Positions 1 to 6,872 of a stretch of DNA of 11,487 nucleotides are shown here, in pieces. Positions within the stretch are counted from its first letter, which is position 1, and every line of letters begins with the position of its first letter. Below the pieces are notes generated by a model. The model was given only the letters and a program-made list of their open reading frames with translations. It was not told the origin of the DNA and searched no databases. The stretch is taken from the NCBI GenBank assembly GCA_036509075.1, contig DATCGG010000391.1, positions 1-11,487 on the forward strand. The letters run 5' to 3'. The stretch comes from JAJKIV01 sp036509075. GTDB lineage: Bacteria > Gemmatimonadota > Gemmatimonadetes > Gemmatimonadales > Gemmatimonadaceae. Position numbers and translations under genes: made by a program.

Positions 1-1
1 C

Positions 2-1651
2 CGCGCGCGGTCGGCGTTAGGCGCCGCGCTCGGTCTCCCCGATCCGAAAGCGGCGCTCTCGGCAGCCGGCGCCCCGCTTGGCCAGCACCTGCAGTTTCCG
101 CCGGTACCGTCGCGGATGCTGACGACCAAGTTCGTCACGGCGCGCTACACGCTGTCCGACGACATCTCGAGCCTGTTTACGCAGCACGGCGAGGACGACG
201 ATCTCGCTCGCGCCGAGACGTACTTCTGGGGGAGCAACCGGGGCGCCTTGGTGAGTGCACTGCACTGCCCCACGACGGATCGGCTGATCGGCAACTCGTT
301 TTTCGGAGACTATTCGTTCTCGACGATCGCCGACGACGAGCACCGCGCTGGCGACCATGAGGCTCCGGCGCTCCTGGCTGCCGCGTGGGACATCGCACGC
401 TCGTCAGGCATGTGGTGGCCCTTCGAGGGCGTGGCGATCATGAGTGATCGGCCGGTCGAGCTTCACGTGAACCAGAAGTATCTGCTCCATCGGCCCGACG
501 GCCCCGCCATCGTGTTCCGCGACGGCTGGGAGGCGTACGCGTGGAACGGGAAAGCGGTCCCGCAACGGTGGATCATGCAGCCGGAGGCGGTCCCGCCGCG
601 CGAATACAAGGGCTTCGACCCGACGTTCGCGCAGCACGTGAAAGGCAGGGCGGCACCCGCGGTGAAGGCGAAGAAGCGGGCGAAGCCGGCGTCGATTCTC
701 AAGACCCGACTTTCCGTCGACCCGGCGGCTCGTCTCGAGCAATTGCGCGCGCACGCGGGCGGGAAGCTGCCGCTGTACGATCGCTACCAGGCTGGCGCCT
801 ACCGCGACGTCTGGCGTGAGCTCGTATCGTTAGGTGGCGGGGTGCGGGAGGACCCCTACGTCGCTGATGCGCTCGCAGTCGCGTACGAGACCATGCGCCG
901 CGTGCGGGAGAACGTCCGCACCGTGGTCGAGCGCTTGACGGCGATGCACTTCACGTTTGGCATGCCCGACGGTCCGCTCGACGTTGCCCTTGGCGGGCCG
1001 CAGGGAGTGGAGCGCATCGATTTCGATCAGCTCGTGCGTCGGGTGATGGGGCCGGGGAGAGTGCCAAACGTGCCGGGGCTTCCGAACCTGGCGAACATGA
1101 TGGCCAAGGCACGTGACCTGATCGCCGCTCAGGGCAAAGGGAAACAAGAAACGCGCGAACGGGCACGCGGGCATACGCCGCCTCCCCCAGACATTCATGA
1201 CCAGATCGTGAGCTTCGAGCGCGAATTCGCGGTGTTGCCGCTGTCGTTGCGGACGTTTTACGAAGTCGTGGGGGAAGTGAATCTGATTGGCAGCCACCCG
1301 GCACTCGCCCCGGCGGATCGCGCGATCACGCCGGATCCTCTGGTCGTGTATGCGCTGGACGAGGGCGCTCTGGAATACGACGAGGAAGAGGATGAGGAAG
1401 CAGGCAGGCCATCGGCGATCACGATCGCGCCGGATGACCTGCACAAAGCCAACGTCAGCGGCGGCGACGCGTACGAGATGGCGGTCCCCGACCTCCGCGC
1501 GGACGGTGAGCTGCTGAACGAGCGACACCAGCTTTTCTTCGTCGACTACCTCCGCCTGGCCTTCCGGTTTGGTGGGTTTCCAGGCTACGATGGGGCCGCG
1601 GCGGTGCCGGAGGAGATCTCGACGCTGAAGGCCGGGATGCCGGAGTTCTAA
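2..1651 (+). CDS. Hypothetical protein, 5'-truncated by the window edge (possibly DUF6745/SMI1-like)
   Basis: The frame is open from the first complete codon (base 2) to TAA at 1649-1651. The first ATG (116) has no ribosome binding site and the codons before it have the same high GC3, so the gene most likely begins outside the window; 549 residues are visible. Three parts can be seen. The N-terminal part has the stretch PDGPAIVFRDGWEAYAWNG (about bases 496-552), which reminds me of DUF6745-type proteins of unknown function. A Lys/Ala-rich linker follows near bases 646-700. The C-terminal part has LPLSLRTFYEVVGEVNLIG (about bases 1234-1290), an acidic run DEEEDEE (about 1380-1400) and FVDYLRLAFRFGGFPG (about 1537-1584); the LSLRxFYxxxG pattern recalls SMI1/KNR4-like proteins. 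No signal peptide or membrane segment is visible. It sits 15 bp before MCO1 and may share its transcript. Family placement is from memory and weak; function is unknown. Confidence 0.8.
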   Translation, partial: RARSALGAALGLPDPKAALSAAGAPLGQHLQFPPVPSRMLTTKFVTARYTLSDDISSLFTQHGEDDDLARAETYFWGSNRGALVSALHCPTTDRLIGNSFFGDYSFSTIADDEHRAGDHEAPALLAAAWDIARSSGMWWPFEGVAIMSDRPVELHVNQKYLLHRPDGPAIVFRDGWEAYAWNGKAVPQRWIMQPEAVPPREYKGFDPTFAQHVKGRAAPAVKAKKRAKPASILKTRLSVDPAARLEQLRAHAGGKLPLYDRYQAGAYRDVWRELVSLGGGVREDPYVADALAVAYETMRRVRENVRTVVERLTAMHFTFGMPDGPLDVALGGPQGVERIDFDQLVRRVMGPGRVPNVPGLPNLANMMAKARDLIAAQGKGKQETRERARGHTPPPPDIHDQIVSFEREFAVLPLSLRTFYEVVGEVNLIGSHPALAPADRAITPDPLVVYALDEGALEYDEEEDEEAGRPSAITIAPDDLHKANVSGGDAYEMAVPDLRADGELLNERHQLFFVDYLRLAFRFGGFPGYDGAAAVPEEISTLKAGMPEF

Positions 1652-1666
1652 ACCCAAGGTCCCACA

Positions 1667-3571
1667 ATGCGCGGAGCCATCACGCTTGGCTTGTCGCTGT
1701 GGCTGTCTGTTGTCGCGTTCTCGAATCCGCTTCGCACTGCGCCGCCCGCGGTGCCTAACGCCAACACGAACCCTGCCGGGTCGCTCGCCAACGGTGTCCT
1801 GACGCTCAGTCTCGACGCTCGCCGGGCCGTGTGGTATCCCAATGGCGACTCCCTGCCGGGCCGCGAAGTGTTCGCGCTGGCCGAGGCGTCCGGTCCGGCG
1901 GTCGTTCCCGGCCCGCTCGTGCGGGTTCCGGCGGGAACGACCGTCGAGCTGACGATACGAAATACGCTCGAGCGCGATACGATCGTGTTCCACGTTCCAC
2001 CCGGGGCGAGCGGCAAGGCAGCAGCCACCGCCGAGGACTCGGTCGCGATCGCCCCCGGCGAGCGAGGAGTCCTCCGCTTCGTTGCGTCGACGCCGGGTAA
2101 TTACTTCTATCGCGCGCGGACGAACGATCGCCTCGCCCGCGCACTCCAGATCGGCGGACTCATGGCGGGCGCAGTCGTCGTCGATTCAGCGGGATCGCAA
2201 CCCCCTCGCGATCGCGTGATGGTGCTGCTCGCCTCCACGGACTCGGTGATCAACAGCGTACCCGCGGGCGACAGCATCATCTTCTCGATCAACGGCCGGT
2301 CGTGGCCGTCAACCGAAAAGCTCACAGCGACCGTCGGCGACACGCTGCACTGGCGCGTCATCAACGCGAACAACGACTTCCACCCCATGCACCTGCATGG
2401 GTTCTACTACCGGGTCGATCAGTTCACGGGACCACCGCTCGGTAGCCAGCGACCCGTGGCACCCGACGGGATGGTCGTCACCCAGCGCCTAACGCCATTC
2501 TCGGCCATGTCGATGACGTGGGTTCCCGAGCGCGCCGGGAACTGGCTCTTTCATTGTCATTTCCAGATCCACGTCGCGCGTCAACCATCGGTGTCGGATG
2601 GATCCGCGGAACCCGCGCATGCCAACCATGCGATGACCGGAATGACCGGTCTCGTGATGGGCATCATCGTCAAGCCACGAGCCGGCGCGCGCGTCACGGC
2701 CGCGCGCCCGGCCTCCACGACTCGGCGCCTGCGCATCGTCGCCGTGCAGGACTCGGCGTTCCCCGACTCCGCTCCCTCGATGCGGTTCCTCGTCGAGGAG
2801 CCGGCGACCCGACGGCCGGCGGCGAGCGCAGGTCCCGGATTCAGCCCACCGATCGTGCTTCAGCGCGGCCGGCCGGTGTCGATCATGGTGGTGAACCACC
2901 TCAACGAGCCCACCGCGGTCCACTGGCATGGCATGGAGCTCGACAGCTACTACGATGGCGTCGCCGGCTTCGGCGGTATCGACCGGCGCATCTCGCCGAT
3001 CATCGCGCCTCGCGATTCGTTCGAGGCCCGCTTCACGCCGCCGCGAGCCGGGACCTTCATCTACCACACGCACGCGAACGAGCCGACCCAGCACCGCGCC
3101 GGGTTGCTCGGCGCCCTGCTCGTCGTCGATTCGGCGTTAGGCATTCCACGCGACGATCATACGATCTTCATCAAGACCGCCCGCGCCGGGCTCCAGGCGG
3201 TCCCGCTCTTCGATATCAACGGGCAGACCAACCCCGACACGATCGTCCTGCACGCCGGCCAGCCGGCGCGACTGCGACTCATCAGCCTCGCGCTGCTGAA
3301 TCCGAACGTGGCCGTGCAGGTGACCGCGCGACCGGACAGCGTGGGCGTCCTCACCATGGATTCGCTCCTCGTCCAGTGGCGTCCGCTGGCGAAGGACGGT
3401 GCGGATCTGCCGGAGGCGAGTCGCGCACCGAGACGCGCCCGACAGACGATCGCCATGGGTGAGACGTACGACTTCGAGCTCACGCCCGAGCGCACTGGCA
3501 CGCTGCGGATCGAAGTCCGCGGTGGTCTTGGCGGCCGACTCCTGGCCCGCGTGCCGGTGCGCGTCGAGTAG
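1667..3571 (+). CDS. Multicopper oxidase, four cupredoxin domains, permuted copper motifs (MCO1)
   Basis: 634 residues. ATG at 1667, with AAGG at 1656-1659 as a modest Shine-Dalgarno. The N-terminus (MR, then a hydrophobic stretch to about residue 18) looks like a Sec signal peptide, so the enzyme is probably periplasmic or exported. Multicopper oxidases oxidise phenols, metals or similar donors at a type 1 copper and reduce O2 to water at a trinuclear cluster. All four ligand motifs are present but in unusual order: HPMHLHG (239-245), HCHFQIH (296-302), then HWHG (419-422) and HTHANEPTQH (467-476). I read four cupredoxin domains: 1 (about 42-172, no copper motif; FHVPPG stands where HWHG would be), 2 (about 175-345, type 1 site), 3 (about 352-490) and 4 (about 492-634, no copper motif). 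The residue ten after Cys297 is Pro, so the usual axial Met is absent. Paralogous to MCO2 in this window. Substrate not predictable. Confidence 0.93.
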   Translation: MRGAITLGLSLWLSVVAFSNPLRTAPPAVPNANTNPAGSLANGVLTLSLDARRAVWYPNGDSLPGREVFALAEASGPAVVPGPLVRVPAGTTVELTIRNTLERDTIVFHVPPGASGKAAATAEDSVAIAPGERGVLRFVASTPGNYFYRARTNDRLARALQIGGLMAGAVVVDSAGSQPPRDRVMVLLASTDSVINSVPAGDSIIFSINGRSWPSTEKLTATVGDTLHWRVINANNDFHPMHLHGFYYRVDQFTGPPLGSQRPVAPDGMVVTQRLTPFSAMSMTWVPERAGNWLFHCHFQIHVARQPSVSDGSAEPAHANHAMTGMTGLVMGIIVKPRAGARVTAARPASTTRRLRIVAVQDSAFPDSAPSMRFLVEEPATRRPAASAGPGFSPPIVLQRGRPVSIMVVNHLNEPTAVHWHGMELDSYYDGVAGFGGIDRRISPIIAPRDSFEARFTPPRAGTFIYHTHANEPTQHRAGLLGALLVVDSALGIPRDDHTIFIKTARAGLQAVPLFDINGQTNPDTIVLHAGQPARLRLISLALLNPNVAVQVTARPDSVGVLTMDSLLVQWRPLAKDGADLPEASRAPRRARQTIAMGETYDFELTPERTGTLRIEVRGGLGGRLLARVPVRVE

Positions 3572-3573
3572 CG

Positions 3574-4704
3574 TTAGGCAGTGGCCGTGGCATACTCCGC
3601 GGTGGTCGAGCCCGCGCGCGTACGCCCTGCGATAACCTCCGCGACATGATTCGCGTCGCGGCCAACGCCGTGGATCATCGTCGACGACATGGCGTACAGG
3701 AAATGCAGCCCGACGAAATAGAGGCCGGGCTCGTAGCGCACGACACCTCGGTCGTGACGCGGTTCGCCATTCGCGTCGAAGACGGGAAGATCGATCCAGG
3801 AAAAGCCGGGGTTGTAACCGGTGCACCAGATGATGTTCGCGACATCGAGCACACGACCGTCCTCGAGCAGCGGCTTCCCTTCCTGAGAACCGGAGGTCCG
3901 CGCGACGCGCTGTACGCCTGCCGCAGCCAGTACGTCGGGGGTGGCGCGAATGAGCGGCGCCGTCGCGTGCGCCAACATCCTCGGGCGCACTTTTCGGCCA
4001 ATCGGCGTGTCGATCGTCATCATGCGGTGAAACACGACCCGAAGCATGACGCGCGTCAGGAGCATGCGCGGGAGGCCGCCGAATCGAAACGGGATCCGAC
4101 CCACATCCCTGCCCGACACCCACGTCTCATGACCGCCACGCACCGCTTCGAGCGCGAGCTCCGCCCCCGAGTTCCCGGCGCCGACGACCAGCACGCCACC
4201 GGCCTCGAGCTGCGTGAGATTCCGATACTCGCTCGAGTGCAGCTGAACGATCGAGGGATCGAAATCCGTCGCAAACTCGGGAAACCGGGGCCGCTGGAAG
4301 GTCGCCATCGCGACGACGACGTGCTTCGCCTCGTACTGGCCGCTGTCGGTGACGACGAGATAGCGATTGCCTTCACGCGTTAGGCTCGTGACCGTCTGTC
4401 CCGTGCGAACGGGCAGGGCGAAGCGCGACACGTAGGAGGCGAGGTAGTCCGCCATCTCGTCCTTCGTTGGGAAGTATCCCGGTGCCGACGGAAACGGCAT
4501 GCCATCGAGCGAGTCGTAGCGCGCCGGCGTAAAGAGCCTGAGCGAGTCCCACCGCATCCGCCAACTGTCGCCAACTCGCTCGTTGGCCTCGAGGATGAGG
4601 AACTGGCGTCCTCGACGAGCCAGGTGATAGCCTACCGATAATCCTGCTTGCCCGGCGCCGATGATGATCGTCTCGACCTGCTCGGGCTCATACGATCCGC
4701 GCAT
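3574..4704 (-). CDS. FAD/NAD(P)-dependent monooxygenase-like oxidoreductase
   Basis: 376 residues from ATG at 4704-4702. This start is preferred because GGAGG lies 6 bases upstream, whereas the longer reading begins at a TTG (4770) without a site. FAD-binding GAGQAG is at residues 16-21, followed by the LEANERVGDSWRMRWDSLRLF segment typical of flavin-containing monooxygenase-like proteins. The NADPH-binding GAGNSG is at 175-180. A segment with QLHSSEYRN (about 154-162) stands where the FxGxxxH signature of FMO and Baeyer-Villiger enzymes lies but matches it only loosely. WCTGY (293-297) is the usual late FMO motif. No signal peptide, so cytoplasmic. Family knowledge: such proteins oxygenate N, S or carbonyl substrates using NADPH and O2; the substrate here is unknown. 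The stop TAA lies inside a CGTTAGG heptamer, 2 bp from the MCO1 stop. It is not collinear with MCO1 and may be single-gene, or be read from the upstream regulator. Confidence 0.9.
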   Translation of the reverse strand: MRGSYEPEQVETIIIGAGQAGLSVGYHLARRGRQFLILEANERVGDSWRMRWDSLRLFTPARYDSLDGMPFPSAPGYFPTKDEMADYLASYVSRFALPVRTGQTVTSLTREGNRYLVVTDSGQYEAKHVVVAMATFQRPRFPEFATDFDPSIVQLHSSEYRNLTQLEAGGVLVVGAGNSGAELALEAVRGGHETWVSGRDVGRIPFRFGGLPRMLLTRVMLRVVFHRMMTIDTPIGRKVRPRMLAHATAPLIRATPDVLAAAGVQRVARTSGSQEGKPLLEDGRVLDVANIIWCTGYNPGFSWIDLPVFDANGEPRHDRGVVRYEPGLYFVGLHFLYAMSSTMIHGVGRDANHVAEVIAGRTRAGSTTAEYATATA

Positions 4705-4710
4705 ATCCTG

Positions 4711-4715
4711 CCTCC
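4711..4715 (-). promoter_or_regulatory. Ribosome binding site of the monooxygenase gene
   Basis: The minus strand reads GGAGG here, 6 bases before the ATG at 4704-4702. It is the best Shine-Dalgarno in the window and decides the start over the TTG at 4770. Confidence 0.75.
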
Positions 4716-4729
4716 GTTGCGTGTGCCTT

Positions 4730-4744
4730 GGTCGGCGTCCGACC
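4730..4744. promoter_or_regulatory. 15-bp perfect inverted repeat upstream of the monooxygenase gene (candidate operator)
   Basis: GGTCGG-CGT-CCGACC: two perfect 6-bp arms around a 3-bp centre, ending 25 bases before the start codon and 14 bases before its ribosome binding site. Size and symmetry suit a dimeric repressor of the TetR or similar kind, but no such repressor is encoded in this window. It could also be a small hairpin in the 5' leader. The sequence shows the symmetry; the role is inference. Confidence 0.35.
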
Positions 4745-4910
4745 TTGAGCAGCACGCTAAGCTTTTTCAAGCCAACGCGCTTCGGGCAAAGTACGCAGGG
4801 TGGGTGGCGTGGCGCGTGGGTAATTCTATGTAGGGACTGGCGGCTGGTGCTGGCGAATGGCGGAATCGGGAACCGGGAACGGAAACCGGGGCCCTTCTTT
4901 CGGGACGATC

Positions 4911-4934
4911 GCGATCCCTCGCTTCGCTCGGGAT
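4911..4934. repeat. Short REP-like palindrome with GCTTCGC centre
   Basis: ATCCC (4914-4918) and GGGAT (4930-4934) are inverted, and the core GCTTCGC can fold into a small loop. From memory, very similar TCGCTTCGCTCGGGATGAC-type strings recur between genes in many soil and environmental bacteria, so this is probably one copy of a dispersed palindromic repeat. No second copy is present in this window, so repeat status rests on recollection. It is followed 6 bases later by T7, which superficially resembles a plus-strand terminator although no plus-strand gene ends here. Confidence 0.35.
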
Positions 4935-4947
4935 GACTCGTTTTTTT

Positions 4948-5018
4948 CCCGCCGCCCGCCGCCCGCCGCTCGCCGCCCTCGCCTGCCGCCAGTCGCCAGT
5001 CGCCAGTCGCCAGTCGCC
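4948..5018. repeat. Degenerate 7-bp tandem array (CCCGCCG x3 to CAGTCGC x4)
   Basis: Cut every seven bases from 4948, the sequence reads CCCGCCG three times, CTCGCCG, CCCTCGC, CTGCCGC and then CAGTCGC four times (4990-5017). The two exact blocks share the period and phase, with degenerate units between them. On the minus strand, the coding strand of the regulator, the first half gives four GGG runs, a possible G-quadruplex just after that gene's stop codon. It likely arose by slippage; any role in transcript ends is speculative. Confidence 0.7.
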
Positions 5019-5025
5019 TTAGTTC

Positions 5026-6663
5026 TTACACCAGTCGATTGCGATACGCATACGCCGTCGCCGCAGCACGCGACGTCAGACCGAGCTTCGTGAAGATGTT
5101 CGCGACGTGGCGTGCGACGGTCTTCTCGCTCAGTCCCAGCGCGTCCGCAATCGCGCGGTTCGTCTTCCCGGTCGCAACCAGACCCAGCACCTCGAGCTCG
5201 CGCGCCGTGAGCCGCGTCGGGGCGCGTGACGAGTCACGCCGCACCGACTGTTCCAGTCTCGCGATGTCGTTCGACGCGCCCAACCGCTCGAACATCCCGC
5301 GCGCCGCGTCGAGCTCGAGCGCGGCCGTCTCCTCGTCCCCGACCGCGCGGGACGCGAGCGCGATCAACACGCGTGTCTTTGCCTCCTCGTACGGCGCCTC
5401 GAGGTCGCGCCAGATGTCCAGCGCGTTATGCAGCGCCGCCAGCGCGCGTTCCGCATTTCCTTCCGCCAGCTCCACGGCGCCGGCGCAATGCGCCGCGGCC
5501 GCCCGCAGGAACGGGGCGCCCAGGGACTCCGCAATTTCCTCGAGCTCGCGCGCGGCGCCGCGAGCCGATTCCGTGTCGTTCACGGCGAGCAGAATCTCCG
5601 CGAACGCGCCGAGCAGGAGGGACCTAACGACAGGCGAGTGCGCCCGTTCCACCGCCAGGCGAATGGAGCCGAGCGCGGCTTCCGCGTCCCCTTGCGCAAG
5701 CCGCAGCAGCGCGAGCCCGGGCTGCGGCTTCCGCCCCAACTCGGCCGCCTGGCGATACGACGCCTCCGCCTTGTCGAACTCGCCGCGCAGACGATGAAGC
5801 TCGCCGCGCTGATAGCACGCGCGTCCCGCCGCCGGCCTCGGCGGCGGAACCAGGAGACGGTCGCACGCACGCTCCGCTTCACCGAGCGCGTCCGACCACG
5901 ACCCCTGAAGCTGCAGAATCTCGGCGCGGTGGATGAGACACATCCCGCGATACGGGATGTGATCGGATTGCGCCTCGCACCACTTCTCCAGCGCGGCAGT
6001 CCACTCGACCGCGCGACGCAGGTCGAAAATCTCGGAGCAGGCGTCGATGACGCTGCAGTAGATATCGCCCATGCTCATCGGCATGAGCTCACCCGCCGTC
6101 ACGGCCACCATGACCTCATCGAGCAGCGCGACACCCTCGGCCAAACGGCCCATCTTGATCAGCGTTCGACCCTGCCCCTGGCGTCCGAACGCCATCAGGT
6201 CGCCGTCGCCGAACCGCTGACCGATCGCCTCGGCCTGAATGAACAGCTCGTGCGAGCGCGCGAACTCTCCAGCGAGCGCCGCGCGAATGGCGTCGGGCAA
6301 CATGAGGTAGCCACGAACGACGCTGTCCGCCGCCGCGTCGTCGAGCACGCGACGCGCCCGCGCGAGCCATCCGCTCGCGTGCGCCATCTGACCCCGGAAG
6401 GCAAGGCCGTAACCGATGCGAAACGCGCAGCGTGCGGCCTGCTCGACAGCGCCGCGCGCGAGGAACTCGTGATATGCCTTCGCCCAGATGTCGACGCTCT
6501 CCGACTCGTTGCCGATCAAGAGCGCGCAGACGGCCAGGCGGTCGAGGTCGTCGGGACCCAATTGCTCTTCGCGGTCCGCCGCAGAAAAGAGCTCGTGGGC
6601 CTGACGCCACGCCTGGCGATCATAGTTCTCGCGCGCGTGCCGCAGCGCGTCCATCGACACCAT
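5026..6663 (-). CDS. TPR-containing LuxR-family transcriptional regulator
   Basis: 545 residues using ATG at 6663-6661, which has GGAGAG 10 bases upstream (minus strand of 6674-6679). The frame stays open further upstream to 6831, but that extension has an unlikely composition. The C-terminal 63 residues (about 483-545) are a clear LuxR/GerE helix-turn-helix: LTARELEVLGLVATGKTNRAI, then SEKTVARHVANIFTKLGLTSRA. The remaining roughly 480 residues are helical and rich in Ala, Arg, Leu and Glu, with TPR-like A..LG....A pairs such as GEFDKAEASYRQAAELG and GNAERALAALHNALDIW. No response-regulator receiver domain and no Walker A site of the large MalT/LAL type is visible, so the TPR region is presumably the sensing part. 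The gene is divergent from MCO2 across 209 bp, the normal setting for a regulator and its target; it could also act on the monooxygenase gene downstream. The ligand or partner is unknown. Confidence 0.9.
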   Translation of the reverse strand: MVSMDALRHARENYDRQAWRQAHELFSAADREEQLGPDDLDRLAVCALLIGNESESVDIWAKAYHEFLARGAVEQAARCAFRIGYGLAFRGQMAHASGWLARARRVLDDAAADSVVRGYLMLPDAIRAALAGEFARSHELFIQAEAIGQRFGDGDLMAFGRQGQGRTLIKMGRLAEGVALLDEVMVAVTAGELMPMSMGDIYCSVIDACSEIFDLRRAVEWTAALEKWCEAQSDHIPYRGMCLIHRAEILQLQGSWSDALGEAERACDRLLVPPPRPAAGRACYQRGELHRLRGEFDKAEASYRQAAELGRKPQPGLALLRLAQGDAEAALGSIRLAVERAHSPVVRSLLLGAFAEILLAVNDTESARGAARELEEIAESLGAPFLRAAAAHCAGAVELAEGNAERALAALHNALDIWRDLEAPYEEAKTRVLIALASRAVGDEETAALELDAARGMFERLGASNDIARLEQSVRRDSSRAPTRLTARELEVLGLVATGKTNRAIADALGLSEKTVARHVANIFTKLGLTSRAAATAYAYRNRLV

Positions 6664-6872
6664 CGACAACTCGCTCTCCAACTCGTGGCCTCGAGGGCAG
6701 CACCTCACGCGGCGAGGCGCTCGCGGCCCCCAGGTGAAGCTTACATCGCCACCGCCGACCCACGGTATTTCAGCGGCGACGGCGCGGTTGCGCCCACGAT
6801 CACGCGACCGGCAAAATGGAGAACTGACCATGGCCGTGCCTTACGGCGTTCACCATCCACACAAGGCTTACC
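6664..6872. promoter_or_regulatory. Divergent control region between the LuxR-type regulator and MCO2
   Basis: This 209-bp gap must carry the promoter of the regulator (minus) and that of MCO2 (plus). It contains GGAGAG for the regulator (6674-6679, minus), an 8-bp palindrome CCTCGAGG (6689-6696) and AAGG (6863-6866) 6 bases before the GTG start of MCO2. I could not identify convincing -35/-10 pairs. An ATG at 6816 in the MCO2 frame is closed by TGA at 6825, so MCO2 cannot start upstream of that. Confidence 0.5.

Larger units (their letters stand above)
4705..5025. other. 321-bp non-coding interval between the regulator and the monooxygenase
   Basis: Both flanking genes are on the minus strand, so this is downstream of the regulator and upstream of the monooxygenase. 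From low to high coordinate it holds the ribosome binding site (4711-4715), the 15-bp palindrome (4730-4744), a stretch in which I see no clear promoter (4745-4830), a GGGAAC-type low-complexity stretch including CGGGAAC twice in tandem (4867-4880), a REP-like palindrome (4911-4934), a T7 run (4941-4947) and a 7-bp-periodic array (4948-5018). No ORF here has credible coding character. Confidence 0.7.

Noticed and set aside
830..1993. Minus-strand open frame (387 codons) across the first gene and the start of MCO1
   Set aside because: Arg- and His-rich shadow with no recognisable domain, opposite two credible genes.
2518..3462. Plus-strand open frame (314 codons) within MCO1
   Set aside because: Out-of-frame shadow of the oxidase, very Arg-rich, and the copper motifs lie in the other frame.
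4705..4770. Longer monooxygenase reading starting at the TTG at 4770
   Set aside because: No ribosome binding site there, while ATG at 4704 has GGAGG at good spacing and begins close to the FAD motif as usual for the family.
4755..4786. Minus-strand TTGGCTTGAAAAAGCTT as a sigma-54 promoter for the monooxygenase
   Set aside because: The GG and GC elements are one base too close and the -12 part does not match TTGC.
4914..4947. Hairpin followed by T7, as a plus-strand intrinsic terminator
   Set aside because: Only 5 bp of outer stem, a 6-base gap before the T-run, and no plus-strand gene upstream to terminate.
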